Positions 47,301 through 54,752 are shown, counted from the first letter of the stretch. The stretch: 64,000 nt of DNA from BA4 sp044376575 (GCA_044376575.1 JBILKR010000001.1:1-64000), one strand, 5' to 3'. A program made the numbers and translations. Notes: generated by a model from the sequence alone, not told the origin.

Positions 47301-47788
47301 AACATCACCATTGTAGAAGAAGTGGCTGTGTGTTGGCCGATAAGATCTCGGTTTAATACCCCGAGCTGTTGCATTTTATTATCCAAACAAAATCCGCCTA
47401 TAAAAACCGCTGTAGCAGAACCTCTTAATCTATCTTCTGTTAGACCAGCATCTTCAAAGGCCTCCCAGGTTGATTCTAATAAGAGTCGCTGTTGTGGGTC
47501 AAGAATAGCCGCCTCTCTCGGTGACATACCAAAAAACAATGGATCAAACTCGTCGAGTTTAACCTTTAAAAATCCCATTTGTGGCTGATGCGTTTTGCCC
47601 GGCCTGTCAGTATCCGGGTCATAAAATCTTCTCATATCCCAGCGATCCTGAGGAACGTCAACGATACAATCGGTTCCTTCTGCAAGCAACTTCCAAAATT
47701 CTTCCGGATTTGCTGCTCCTCCGGGAAATCTTAATCCCATTCCAACAATCGCAATGGGCTCGTAATTCAAACTAGACGCCTTGTTCAT
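41339..47788 (-). CDS. Stand-alone fully reducing type I polyketide synthase (KS-AT-DH-ER-KR-ACP)
   Basis: 2149 residues, ATG 47788. KS (about 10-435): C184 in DTACSS, H319 in EAHGTGT, H359 in NIGHLEAA. AT (about 540-850): S634 in GHSVGE and H739 in VAYHS; VAYH in place of YASH and the Val after Ser suggest malonyl-CoA. DH (about 905-1180): H934 with P943, and D1100 with Q1104; the Gly of HxxxG is Ser. A structural KR half and linker occupy about 1190-1420; no methyltransferase is seen. ER (about 1430-1750): GGVG at 1576-1579. KR (about 1770-1950): GGTGGFG 1776-1782, S1905, Y1918 and LDD at 1861-1863 (B-type). ACP S2082 in GVDSL. An acidic tail SEEELDALLAE ends it; no thioesterase. It should act iteratively to build a saturated chain. 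A PPTase and an acyl acceptor must lie elsewhere. Confidence 0.97.
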   Translation of the reverse strand: MNKASSLNYEPIAIVGMGLRFPGGAANPEEFWKLLAEGTDCIVDVPQDRWDMRRFYDPDTDRPGKTHQPQMGFLKVKLDEFDPLFFGMSPREAAILDPQQRLLLESTWEAFEDAGLTEDRLRGSATAVFIGGFCLDNKMQQLGVLNRDLIGQHTATSSTMVMLSNRISYSFDLRGPSLTIDTACSSALVAAHYACMSIWSGESEMAVAGGVNVMLRPEYPIAMSKGQFLSKHSRCKAFDEDAGGYVRGEGAGVVVFKPLKKAIEDGDYIYACVRATGSNQDGATNGITVPNPDAQAALIREVYEKANIKATDIKYVEAHGTGTKAGDPVEVSALNNVLSEGRNENNKVFVGSVKTNIGHLEAAAGIAGIVKSAMVMNKRQVPPHLHFKKANPKINFDELSIKVPLKLESFADDEKLMASINSFGYGGTNGHMVLEEPPRDYLASFSKSTANDNKELYLFPISAKSDNALKGICKKYAQFLKSENVTLTDFAFSLAFRRTQHLNRITIVAANKQELIEKLEAYSNGDVLAGVSSGQEQENNKLVFVFTGMGPQWWAMGREMYEKEPVFRATMDRCEEHFKKIAGWSLMEQLMKPEAESRMNETAIAQPGNFFIQAALTDLWKSWGVTPNAVVGHSVGEVPAAYVSGALTLEEGVLVSYHRSRCQQMTAGQGTMLAIGLGEEAAEKLIKEQGLQNEISVAAINSFNGVTIAGTRSALEKISAVLTPQNVFNKMLTVEVAYHSYQMDPLQQELLDSLKSVSPKKAIMPLYSTVTGTLMNGTEFNNDYWWQNVRQPVRFAKAAQTVVNDGYAIFLEVGPHPVLRTNINECLAAADKKGYTIPSLRRGDPELFTLMNSLGTLHTLGIKINWAGLTEGGKYIKLPSYAWDKDVYWQESLLSIEDKMGVAGHVFMNNNMKMPYPAWEVEINNYFMPWMRDHKIDSMTVIPGAAYVEAGLALHEKEFGNSACTLQDLEFNQVLVVDEKRIQMFHTTYNPQNKRYSVYSRFREDNSPWTLHASGRMLKDTLSRNIPSIPLTDIRKRCTNEANATEFYTKLSGRGLNYGPWFQGVKQILKGKNEVLVKIEGDASLIRNQDNYLLHPTILDSGFQTMVAIVGDSSNNPNPFVPVSIDQVMFYTSPLNECWSYCRITEVTDNTIKGDLILFDDNGEVMVALEGITCQAINSSKGEDTDKMDNWFYQYTWSKAEPIKANDNSNAGGKYIVFGDYDNIELLQELSEKGVDFTLVTKGESYVNDDGLLSVNPASEEDFHKLFANDSYAHILYTWSMETSGKGAEILYTDAVDQTMPVVYIAKALAKNRASDKVRMVIVTRGAQVALEGDKGTALDTSAFWGLNHLIGNENPNVTPKTIDLNATPTDGEFILLVNEIISGNKDEDVAIRENVRLSRSLQALSMVGNTSGEKKKTTTETPVSLETGQIGRLDSLYYEEFERKAELAPDEIEIRNYAACLNLKDGLKVIGQLSEKATKGSYYERNIGHEAAGVITRVGSNVKDFKVGEEIILAAPEGCLRSYVVSVPTYYLRKPANIKFEDALMVVPYMTVLYSLRNRAQLQKGEKILIHNGTGGVGLAAIQYAQHVGAEIYTTAGSEEKREYLRNLGIKHIYDSRSLDYVKQILDDTNGYGVDVVLNAIAGESLYQSFELLASYGRFVEIGKRDISENNGLPMQQFNNNVTFHGIDVDRLMMERPHVVQQIHRDIEKFYADGVFTAVNTHLFDAKDAVDAFNFMLQSKHIGKVVINFKDQEVEVPVKAHKKQIDTNATYLITGGTGGFGLQIAQWLSAKGVKQLVLASRSGAKSDEAKEAIQRMEAAGTKVYADPIDITNEEAVAKAVSKIKAEMPPLKGIIHGAVVLDDGFIVDMNRDRFITSYQAKVGGVLNVHKFTKDIPLDFFVSFSSISALIGNAGQANYVSSNTFLDQFAHYRRANGMQATTINLGVLGEVGVAARDANVTAILESGGIFGFSTQEALEGLGVVIENTPVQVGMFDVEWGRWSSINQKSAQSSRFKQLAESRGSAGAGASKVNEFAAELSAVAEGERTAYLENAVAEELARVLKLSVEKIDKSRGINFLGVDSLIAVELGRAISARFGVDVSTMELLSGPNVTQLGVIVMDKIVQSGAMVSDLESLSEEELDALLAEVKE

Positions 47789-47888
47789 AGGTGTTTATTA
47801 GTTGTGTAAATAGTTTTTTATGATAAATACCCTCGATTTGCCTGCGTTTTGGCATAGCGATGGGTTTAACATTATTTGATTTATAAAA

Positions 47889-47904
47889 AAGCAATGCATT
47901 GCTT
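47889..47904. promoter_or_regulatory. Perfect 16-bp palindrome between divergent PKS and MBL-rhodanese genes
   Basis: AAGCAATGCATTGCTT is its own reverse complement. It lies ten bases upstream of a -7 element for the rightward gene, over the place where RNA polymerase would contact the spacer or -33 region, so it looks like a dimeric regulator's operator. No regulator gene is adjacent. Confidence 0.6.
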
Positions 47905-47913
47905 CTATTCTTA

Positions 47914-47921
47914 TATTTTTG
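47914..47921 (+). promoter_or_regulatory. -7 promoter element for the MBL-rhodanese operon
   Basis: TATTTTTG is an exact TAnnTTTG, 24 bases before the ATG at 47946. The -33 box would overlap the palindrome at 47889-47904. Confidence 0.5.
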
Positions 47922-47945
47922 CCTGAAACATAAAATATAAATTCA

Positions 47946-49343
47946 ATGTTCATTAAACAAATATATACGGGATGCTTGTCTGAGTCTTCTTATTTTATTG
48001 AATCAAACGGAATAGCTGCAGTTATAGACCCCATAAGAGAAAGCGACGCTTACATTGCTTTAGCCAAAGAACGGAATGCACAGATAAAGTATGTTTTTGA
48101 GACGCATTTTCATGCTGACTTTATCTCCGGCCACATAGAACTGGCAGAAAAAACAATGGCAACCATTGTTTTTGGTCCGGGCGCCCAAACGACTTTTCGA
48201 ACCCACACAGCAAAAGATGGGGAGTTGTTTTCATTAGGCTCCCTTACTATTACTGCACTTCACACACCTGGACACACCCCGGAATCGACCACATTCCTGT
48301 TGCGCGACGAAAATGGCAAAAACTATGCCATCTTTACCGGCGATACTTTATTTATTGGTGATGTTGGTCGTCCAGACTTGGCAGTAAAAACAACGTTGAG
48401 CAAGGAGGACCTGGCAGGAATGTTGTACGATTCAATTTATGGAAAAATACTTCCCTTAGAGGATGATGTTATTGTTTACCCCGGACATGGTGCGGGGTCT
48501 GCTTGTGGGAAAAACATTGGAAAAGAAACCTGGAGCACATTGGGTGTCCAAAAGAAAACAAATTATGCGCTGAATATTCGAAGTAAGGCAGAATTTATTC
48601 AAACGATATCAGATGGTATATTACAGGCTCCTGAATATTTTTCAATTGCGGCCAACATAAACAAAGGGGGATATTTGCCGGTTGAAAACATATTAAACAG
48701 AACATTAAAGCCATTAAGTTTAGGTGAGTTTAAATTTTTTATAGATTCTCACTACCAAATAATAGACTGCAGAAATCCAGACGAGTTTGAACGCGGGTTT
48801 GTTCCTTCTTCTATTAATATTGGGTTAAACGGTCAGTTTGCTATCTGGGCGGGAACTCTTATGGATTATTTTACACCCGCAATTTTGATTTGCAGCGAGG
48901 GAACTGAAAAAGAAGCAATTTTGCGCTTGGCCCGAGTTGGGTTTGAAAATATTTCCGGATATCTGAATGGCGGTATTGAGGCCTGGAAAAAGGCCGGTCT
49001 AACCATTCAAAGCATTGCTTCTGTTGAACCAGAAAATCTTGCTGAAATTCTTAACCAGGGATATGAATTGATAGACGTTCGAAAACCCGGAGAATTTGAA
49101 TCTGCTCATGTAGCGGGTGCCGTTAATATTCATTTACAGTCGCTAGAAGAAACCTTGCCGCGACTTGATAAAAACAAAAATTATGCTATTCATTGTGCTG
49201 GTGGATATCGCTCAATGATTGCGGCTTCGATAATGAAAAAGCACGGGTTTAGAAATATTATTAATATTCATAAAGGATTTGCAGGAATTTCTTTGCTCAA
49301 TGACGTGTCTTTAGAAACAAAAGCGTGCGAGAAAACATTATAA
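47946..49343 (+). CDS. Metallo-beta-lactamase/double-rhodanese fusion, persulfide dioxygenase-like
   Basis: 465 residues, cytoplasmic. The N-terminal MBL domain (1-about 240) has H54xH56xD58 with H63, H110 in HTPGHTPES, D133 in TGDTLFIGDVGRPDL and a late YPGHGAG, as in ETHE1-type persulfide dioxygenases. Two rhodanese domains follow: the first (about 258-350) with DCRNPDEFERGFVPSSINI and a loop Cys in LICSEGTEK, the second (about 365-455) with IDVRKPGEFESAHVAGAVNI and catalytic loop CAGGYRS. Such fusions move sulfur from thiosulfate or persulfide to sulfite during sulfide detoxification. It leads a plus-strand run with the DUF6132 gene four bases later. Confidence 0.92.
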   Translation: MFIKQIYTGCLSESSYFIESNGIAAVIDPIRESDAYIALAKERNAQIKYVFETHFHADFISGHIELAEKTMATIVFGPGAQTTFRTHTAKDGELFSLGSLTITALHTPGHTPESTTFLLRDENGKNYAIFTGDTLFIGDVGRPDLAVKTTLSKEDLAGMLYDSIYGKILPLEDDVIVYPGHGAGSACGKNIGKETWSTLGVQKKTNYALNIRSKAEFIQTISDGILQAPEYFSIAANINKGGYLPVENILNRTLKPLSLGEFKFFIDSHYQIIDCRNPDEFERGFVPSSINIGLNGQFAIWAGTLMDYFTPAILICSEGTEKEAILRLARVGFENISGYLNGGIEAWKKAGLTIQSIASVEPENLAEILNQGYELIDVRKPGEFESAHVAGAVNIHLQSLEETLPRLDKNKNYAIHCAGGYRSMIAASIMKKHGFRNIINIHKGFAGISLLNDVSLETKACEKTL

Positions 49344-49347
49344 CAAC

Positions 49348-49596
49348 ATGATAAGGGTTAAGAAAAAGGAATTTATTTTTTATATCATTGGGGGAATCGT
49401 CGGATTGGCGGCCGGCTATCTTTATTGGAGGACAGTAGGATGTTCCGGTGATCGTTGTGCCATCTGGTCGAGCAATTGGAAAAGCGCACTAGCGGGAACA
49501 ATCCTCGGAAGCCTTGGCGGAGGGTCTTTATATGATATATTAAATTATTTTTCATCTGCGAAAGAAGGGGGGTCAACTCGCAATACTTTCGATTAA
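49348..49596 (+). CDS. DUF6132-like small membrane protein
   Basis: 82 residues with two hydrophobic segments, 10-30 (IIGGIVGLAAGYLYWRTVG) and about 46-66 (SALAGTILGSLGGG). Between them is a Cys pair in GCSGDRCAIWSSN, the hallmark of the DUF6132 group found beside rhodanese and sulfur genes in Bacteroidota. It may carry or channel sulfur-containing substrate across the inner membrane, an inference from context. The upstream gene ends four bases before it. Confidence 0.85.
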   Translation: MIRVKKKEFIFYIIGGIVGLAAGYLYWRTVGCSGDRCAIWSSNWKSALAGTILGSLGGGSLYDILNYFSSAKEGGSTRNTFD

Positions 49597-49614
49597 CCGG
49601 GCACACAATAAAAA

Positions 49615-51609
49615 ATGAATCGCTTAAAAAATTCAATCAGCCCCTACTTGCTTCAACATGCAAATAATCCTGTGGATTGGTGGCCCTGGTGTTCTGATGC
49701 TTTTTCCAAAGCAAAAGAAGAAAATAAATTAATTATCATTAGTATTGGCTACTCGGCTTGTCACTGGTGTCATGTGATGGAGAAAGAGTCTTTTGAAGAT
49801 ATTGCTGTCGCTGAAATGATGAATTCACATTTTGTTTCAATAAAAGTTGACAGAGAAGAGCGTCCTGATGTTGATCAGGTATATATGACAGCAGCTATGA
49901 TTATCAGTGGCCGGGGTGGTTGGCCACTCAATGCAATTGCTCTTCCTGATGGACGGGCCGTGTTTGCAGGAACTTATTTTAAAAAAAATCAATGGCTTCA
50001 GGTCCTTGCACATTTTAGTAATCTGTATTTGAATCGCCAGCAAGATCTTGAGGAGATTGCAGGCAGAATTCACGATGGAATTTTCCGTTATGAAGAAGCG
50101 GGGATTTCGTCAATCCCTCAAGAAGAAGCATCTTCTTTGATCCCGATTGTAAAAATTGCTGAAAAAATGCTCGCAGAAATCGATCCTGTTGAAGGCGGTA
50201 TTAATAAAAGTCCGAAATTTCCGATGCCGTCTGTTTTTCATTTTTTATTACGTTGCGGAACTGTTGCCGACCACAACCCGTCAGCTGCTGCTGCTCGGCT
50301 TACCCTTACAAAGATGTTTCGTGGTGGTATTTTTGATCATATCGGCGGTGGGTTTTCAAGATATTCCACAGACGAATACTGGCTTGTGCCTCATTTTGAA
50401 AAAATGCTTTATGACAATGCTCAACTCCTTAGTTTATATTCCGAAGGATGGGCTGCATTCAAAACAGATGAATATAAAACTTGTGCCAATAAAATCATTG
50501 GATTTTTAAAAACAGAGCTCTCATGCGAATCTGGTGGGTATTATTCTGCCCTCGACGCAGACAGCGAAGGAGAGGAGGGGAAATTTTACACCTGGGAATA
50601 TCAAGAGATTCTTGATGTTCTCGATGAAAATGCCTCCGTTTTTATGGATTATTTCGGAGTGGAGCCATTTGGCAACTGGGACGGAAAAAATGTATTGCAT
50701 ATTCGCCCCGAAAACCCAGATGCTTTTCTTCGGGAAAAAAATGAAGACCACGAATATATTGTGAGCTGTATCGATAAGTTAAATAAAAAAAGGCGCGCTC
50801 GCATTCGTCCGGGGCTGGATAACAAAATCATAACCTGTTGGAATTCCCTTTTACTATCCGGTCTTTGCGATGCAACGCGATATGAAATATCGTCAGAAAC
50901 AAATTCAATGGCAAAAGACCTTGCTAATTTTTTACTCCAAAATTCTATTGTAAATAATTCTGTCATTCGTATTGTGAATTCTACAGAAAAAGAGCGTGGC
51001 TGTCTCGATGATTATGCAAGCCTTGCAAATGCATTCATTGCCATGTATCAAATTTCAGGTGAAGAAAAATGGGTGACTACCGCAAAGCAAATTTGTGAAT
51101 GGGCTATTGAACTTTTTTATGATCATCACATCGGATTGTTTTACTATTCATCTGCAAGCGATCTTCCAAATAAATTAAAAGAAATTTCAGACAACGTGAT
51201 CTCCTCTTCAAACAGCATGATGGGGCATCTGTTGTTTGATTTGTCAAGATATTATAATAATGATGAATGGAGAGAAATGTCCATAAAAATGCTTCAAACA
51301 GTTGCAGAAAACGCAGATAAAAACTGGTGTTATCACGCCAACTGGGCAATGCTTTCAATGAAAGTTGAGGGGTTTGCCTCTGAAATTATTTTTTGTGGAT
51401 CAGATGCGAAAGAAGTGGGGGCGCGATTTATAAAAACGTTTTATCCGAACTCTTTAATCGGTTATTATTCTCAGAAAACTGATATTCCAGTCGTTGCTTC
51501 AAAAAAATCAGAGGATGGATTACTTATCTATTTTTGTCGGGGTCAACAATGTTATCCACCGGTATCAATATTAGAGGATCTTGAAAAAATCATCATTGAA
51601 AAAAAATAG
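49615..51609 (+). CDS. YyaL/SPATA20-type thioredoxin-fold protein with glycosidase-like (alpha/alpha)6 domain
   Basis: 664 residues. The N-terminal thioredoxin-like domain (1-about 165, DUF255) has C49-H50-W51-C52 in SACHWCHVMEKESFED and VDREERPDVD. The remainder is an (alpha/alpha)6 barrel of the N-acylglucosamine 2-epimerase/six-hairpin type (FPMPSVFHFLLR, FDHIGGGFSRYSTDEYWLVPHFEKMLYDNAQL, DDYASLANAFIAMY). The full-length layout matches the conserved YyaL family, whose substrate is unknown. It lies 18 bases after DUF6132 and 6 before the methyltransferase, within the same plus-strand run. Confidence 0.95.
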   Translation: MNRLKNSISPYLLQHANNPVDWWPWCSDAFSKAKEENKLIIISIGYSACHWCHVMEKESFEDIAVAEMMNSHFVSIKVDREERPDVDQVYMTAAMIISGRGGWPLNAIALPDGRAVFAGTYFKKNQWLQVLAHFSNLYLNRQQDLEEIAGRIHDGIFRYEEAGISSIPQEEASSLIPIVKIAEKMLAEIDPVEGGINKSPKFPMPSVFHFLLRCGTVADHNPSAAAARLTLTKMFRGGIFDHIGGGFSRYSTDEYWLVPHFEKMLYDNAQLLSLYSEGWAAFKTDEYKTCANKIIGFLKTELSCESGGYYSALDADSEGEEGKFYTWEYQEILDVLDENASVFMDYFGVEPFGNWDGKNVLHIRPENPDAFLREKNEDHEYIVSCIDKLNKKRRARIRPGLDNKIITCWNSLLLSGLCDATRYEISSETNSMAKDLANFLLQNSIVNNSVIRIVNSTEKERGCLDDYASLANAFIAMYQISGEEKWVTTAKQICEWAIELFYDHHIGLFYYSSASDLPNKLKEISDNVISSSNSMMGHLLFDLSRYYNNDEWREMSIKMLQTVAENADKNWCYHANWAMLSMKVEGFASEIIFCGSDAKEVGARFIKTFYPNSLIGYYSQKTDIPVVASKKSEDGLLIYFCRGQQCYPPVSILEDLEKIIIEKK

Positions 51610-51615
51610 TAGCGT

Positions 51616-52338
51616 ATGTCAACAGATTGGTATAAAGACTGGTTCAATTCTCCTTATTATCACATTTTATATAAACACCGAGACGACACCGAAGCGCAAG
51701 GCTTTTTAGATCGGCTCACAGCATATTTAAAAATTAATTCATCTCAAAAAATTCTTGATTTGGCATGTGGCCGGGGACGCCATTCTGTGTATTTGAACAA
51801 GAAAGGATTTAAAGTGATGGGGGTGGATTTATCTGAAGAGAATATTTCTTTTGCTAATAAAAACAACTCTTCTTCTCTTTCATTTGCTATACATGACATG
51901 AGACAACCGATAGACGGTTGTTCTTTTGAAATCATACTAAATCTTTTTACAAGTTTTGGATACTTTGAAGAAGAGCGCGACAATCTTCTTGTACTTCAGT
52001 CTATGAAAAAAATGCTTGCTGAAAATGGTTTAATTGTTATTGATTTTTTGAATAGTTGTTTGATTCAGCCGGGAGAAAAGGAAACACAGATTGACGGGAT
52101 CTCTTTTTTTGAAAAAAAAACAATTACCAACCGCTGGATTATTAAAGAAATTAGCGTTGAAGATAACTCGCAGGTGTTTCATTTTGCTGAACGCGTCAGA
52201 AAATATACACTGGATGACTTTTACCAGATGTGTGGTGTGGTCGGTTTAAAAATAAATTGCACATTTGGAAATTATTATCTAGACTCATACAATATAGATT
52301 TATCAGAACGATTAATAATGATTATTTCTCATGATTGA
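51616..52338 (+). CDS. Class I SAM-dependent methyltransferase
   Basis: 240 residues. Motif I LDLACGRGRHSVYLNKKGF and the acidic end of strand beta2 GVDLSEENI bind S-adenosylmethionine; ILNLFTSFGYFEEERDNL is a motif IV-like segment common in this small Bacteroidota/cyanobacterial group. The methyl acceptor is unknown. Its 3' end overlaps the ZIP transporter start by eight bases, so translation is probably coupled. Confidence 0.9.
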   Translation: MSTDWYKDWFNSPYYHILYKHRDDTEAQGFLDRLTAYLKINSSQKILDLACGRGRHSVYLNKKGFKVMGVDLSEENISFANKNNSSSLSFAIHDMRQPIDGCSFEIILNLFTSFGYFEEERDNLLVLQSMKKMLAENGLIVIDFLNSCLIQPGEKETQIDGISFFEKKTITNRWIIKEISVEDNSQVFHFAERVRKYTLDDFYQMCGVVGLKINCTFGNYYLDSYNIDLSERLIMIISHD

Positions 52339-53059
52339 TTATAACACCGCGCTGGGATTATTGCTGCTGATTGGGGTTGTGCTGACAACCAGCATGGTCA
52401 GTTTTTTTGTCAGTGTATCCAAAAAAAATCTCAAGCTTTTACTATCCTTTAGTGCTGCATTTTTGCTTTCGGTTGCCTTTACTGTAATTCTTCCTGAAGT
52501 ATACGAGCAACATGACTCTGTTCGTCTTTATGCCTTTATCATTTTGTGCGGGTTTTTTCTGCAAATTATATTGGAGTTTTTTTCGCAGGGGGTTGAACAT
52601 GGTCACATTCACGTGCATCAGCACAAGAATAAATTTTCATACCTTATCCCGCTATCGTTAAGTCTTTATGTGCACTCTTTTTTAGAAGGGCTGCCGCTGC
52701 ACGGAACAAATCCTTTATCAAATCCAATTTTTTGGGGTATCATTTTACACAACATTCCGGTTTCTTTTGCCTTTGGAACGCTGTTAAAAGGATTATTAAT
52801 AAAAACATGGCATTCGTTTGTTATTATTTTTGTTTTTTCTCTGGCCACCCCTTTAGGTTGGTGGGCAGGAGGAGCAATTGCAAATCTTACATTAATTTCA
52901 AATTTTGAGCCGATTGCTCTTTCGTTGTCTGTTGGTATTTTTATACATATATCTACAACGATAATTTTTGAGACAGGAGAAAACCATAAGTATAATTTTC
53001 AAAAAATATTTTCGATTTTACTCGGATTTGGGCTGGGCTTATTGCTTTCCGGTCATTAA
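52331..53059 (+). CDS. ZIP family divalent metal transporter
   Basis: 242 residues with about eight membrane segments. HSFLEGLPLHG in a mid-protein helix and HNIPVSFAFGTLLKGL in the following one are the ZIP metal-binding helices. A His-rich cytoplasmic loop (EHGHIHVHQHK, around 96-107) precedes them. It probably imports Zn2+ or a related metal. The final GLGLLLSGH is typical. It is coupled to the methyltransferase and ends about 60 bases before the peroxiredoxin promoter. Confidence 0.92.
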   Translation: MIDYNTALGLLLLIGVVLTTSMVSFFVSVSKKNLKLLLSFSAAFLLSVAFTVILPEVYEQHDSVRLYAFIILCGFFLQIILEFFSQGVEHGHIHVHQHKNKFSYLIPLSLSLYVHSFLEGLPLHGTNPLSNPIFWGIILHNIPVSFAFGTLLKGLLIKTWHSFVIIFVFSLATPLGWWAGGAIANLTLISNFEPIALSLSVGIFIHISTTIIFETGENHKYNFQKIFSILLGFGLGLLLSGH

Positions 53060-53119
53060 TAAACATTTATCTTCAACATTTGTTAAGAATATCAATCGCA
53101 AGAGATAATAATCATTTAT

Positions 53120-53127
53120 TATTTTTG
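53120..53127 (+). promoter_or_regulatory. -7 promoter element for the peroxiredoxin gene
   Basis: TATTTTTG is an exact TAnnTTTG, followed by a leader of about 30 bases. No -33 TTTG is at the right spacing. It argues against the in-frame start at 53080, which lies ahead of it. Confidence 0.45.
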
Positions 53128-53163
53128 TGCAATAATCTAGTAACATTAAATTTAATATACACC

Positions 53164-53793
53164 ATGGCATTAGTAGGTAAAAAAGCCCCCTCATTTCAGG
53201 CGGCGGCCGTTGTTAACGGAGAAGAAATTGTAAACGCGTTTTCTTTGGATCAGTTTCTGGGCAAAAAATATGTTTTGTTTTTCTTTTACCCTAAAGATTT
53301 TACGTTTGTTTGCCCCACTGAATTGTGGGCCTTTCAGGAGAAACTGGGAGAGTTTGCATCCAGAAACGTTGAGGTAGTTGCTTGCTCTACGGATACCGAA
53401 CAGTCGCACTGGGGATGGCTTCAATTGGCTAAAGACAAAGGGGGAATACAGGGAATTACATATCCTCTTGTAGCAGACACCAACAAGACAATTTCATATA
53501 ATTACGGTGTTTTGAATGGCGATTATGATTGGAGTGATGCCGGTGAACTTTCTGCCACTTCAGAACTCATTGCTTACAGGGGGTTGTTTTTGATTGATAA
53601 AAACGGAATCGTACAACACGAGTTAATTAATAACTTGCCATTAGGAAGAAACGTTGATGAGGCACTTCGTATGATTGATGCCTTACAATATTTTGAAGAA
53701 AAAGGGGAGGTTTGCCCAGCCAACTGGCAAAAAGGAAAAGACGGAATGAAAGCAAGCCATTCTGGTGTTGCAGATTATTTGTCTAAACACTAA
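53164..53793 (+). CDS. 2-Cys peroxiredoxin (AhpC/Prx1-like)
   Basis: 209 residues from ATG 53164; starting at 53080 would add 28 residues that look like noncoding leader. The peroxidatic C50 lies in DFTFVCPTELWAF and the resolving C184 in GEVCPANW. Reduction of H2O2, organic peroxide or peroxynitrite by thioredoxin is expected. The long C-terminal region gives a typical 2-Cys decamer former. It has its own promoter and terminator. Confidence 0.95.
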   Translation: MALVGKKAPSFQAAAVVNGEEIVNAFSLDQFLGKKYVLFFFYPKDFTFVCPTELWAFQEKLGEFASRNVEVVACSTDTEQSHWGWLQLAKDKGGIQGITYPLVADTNKTISYNYGVLNGDYDWSDAGELSATSELIAYRGLFLIDKNGIVQHELINNLPLGRNVDEALRMIDALQYFEEKGEVCPANWQKGKDGMKASHSGVADYLSKH

Positions 53794-53817
53794 TAACAAA
53801 TTTATTTTAAAGAATTT

Positions 53818-53847
53818 AAGGGCGGCCAAGTGTTGCCCTTTTTATTT
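53818..53847 (+). terminator. Terminator after the peroxiredoxin gene
   Basis: AAGGGC (53818-53823) pairs with GCCCTT (53835-53840) across an 11-base loop and is followed by TTTATTT. It lies 24 bases past the stop at 53793. Confidence 0.65.
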
Positions 53848-53873
53848 ATCTTTACATATTAAACTTCATTCAA

Positions 53874-54752
53874 ATGAAGATTGCATTATATGGGAAGGCC
53901 CTTTCGCCCGAACACAGTTCTATTGTAAAGGGAATATTTAACTGGTTTAGCAATAACAATGTTACTGTTTTGATTTATGAGCCATATCGCAATTATTTGC
54001 GACGCGCACATAAGATTGTTGTTGATTATCCCGGCTTTACAAGACATGAAGAATTAAATGCTGATGTGGATTGTGTTATTAGTCTTGGTGGAGACGGAAC
54101 GATTCTAGACTCTGTGCTGTTCATTCAGGATAAAGGGATTCCTGTGGTGGGATTGAACCTTGGTCGGCTTGGGTTTTTGTCTTCTGTGCCAAATATAGAA
54201 TTTGAAAGCGCTTTAAATTCTATCCTTGAAAGAAAATATTCTATCGAGAAAAGAACGTTGCTTTCTGTTGAAAAACCAAGTATTTGGAAAAACAAGGAAG
54301 GTGTTGCGCTGAATGAAGTTACCATTTTGAAAAAAGATTCTTCATCAATGATTCAAATTAAAACGTTTATTGATGGAGAATTTTTTAATACATATTGGGC
54401 TGATGGGCTGATTATCTCAACGCCAACGGGTTCTACGGGCTATTCAATGAGCTGTGGCGGCCCTATTATCATGCCAGAGTCAGACAGTTTTGTTTTAACC
54501 CCCATCGCACCTCACAATTTAAATGTTCGTCCGGTGATTATTCCCAATCGAGCAGAAATACGACTTTCTGTTGAATCCCGACACCGCTCTTTTTTGTTGT
54601 CTCTAGATTCGAGAAGCTATGTATTACGCGTTGGGGAAGAAATTGTTATTAAAAAAGCCGAGTTTGAGATTAATCTGATTAAATTACATCAAATGAGTCA
54701 TATTCACACGCTAAGGAATAAGCTTTTATGGGGAGTTGACAAAAGAAATTAG
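53874..54752 (+). CDS. nadK: NAD kinase
   Basis: 292 residues. Phosphorylates NAD to NADP. GGDGTILDS is the diphosphate-binding motif, LGRLGFLSSV and NEVTILKKDSSS follow, and TPTGSTGYSMSCGGPII is the conserved substrate loop. Length and order are normal. It begins the phylum-typical cluster that continues with the DUF6089 proteins and envelope genes, but a promoter for the next gene lies 12 bases past its stop. Confidence 0.97.
   Translation: MKIALYGKALSPEHSSIVKGIFNWFSNNNVTVLIYEPYRNYLRRAHKIVVDYPGFTRHEELNADVDCVISLGGDGTILDSVLFIQDKGIPVVGLNLGRLGFLSSVPNIEFESALNSILERKYSIEKRTLLSVEKPSIWKNKEGVALNEVTILKKDSSSMIQIKTFIDGEFFNTYWADGLIISTPTGSTGYSMSCGGPIIMPESDSFVLTPIAPHNLNVRPVIIPNRAEIRLSVESRHRSFLLSLDSRSYVLRVGEEIVIKKAEFEINLIKLHQMSHIHTLRNKLLWGVDKRN

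Noticed and set aside
41339..47788. PKS as a recently transferred island
   Set aside because: Base composition and codon style look like the neighbours by eye, and no tRNA, integrase or repeat flanks it. Real proof would need a composition scan and a tree.
41339..47788. PKS as a PUFA or enediyne synthase
   Set aside because: Only one ACP is present and the order KS-AT-DH-ER-KR-ACP is that of modular or iterative fully reducing synthases. PUFA synthases have tandem ACPs and separate subunits.
49385..49636. Minus-strand 83-codon ORF over the DUF6132 gene
   Set aside because: It lies antisense to a well-supported gene and has no protein-like features.
53080..53163. 28-residue N-terminal extension of the peroxiredoxin
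   Set aside because: The -7 element at 53120-53127 is inside it, and the standard family start MALVGKKAP follows.
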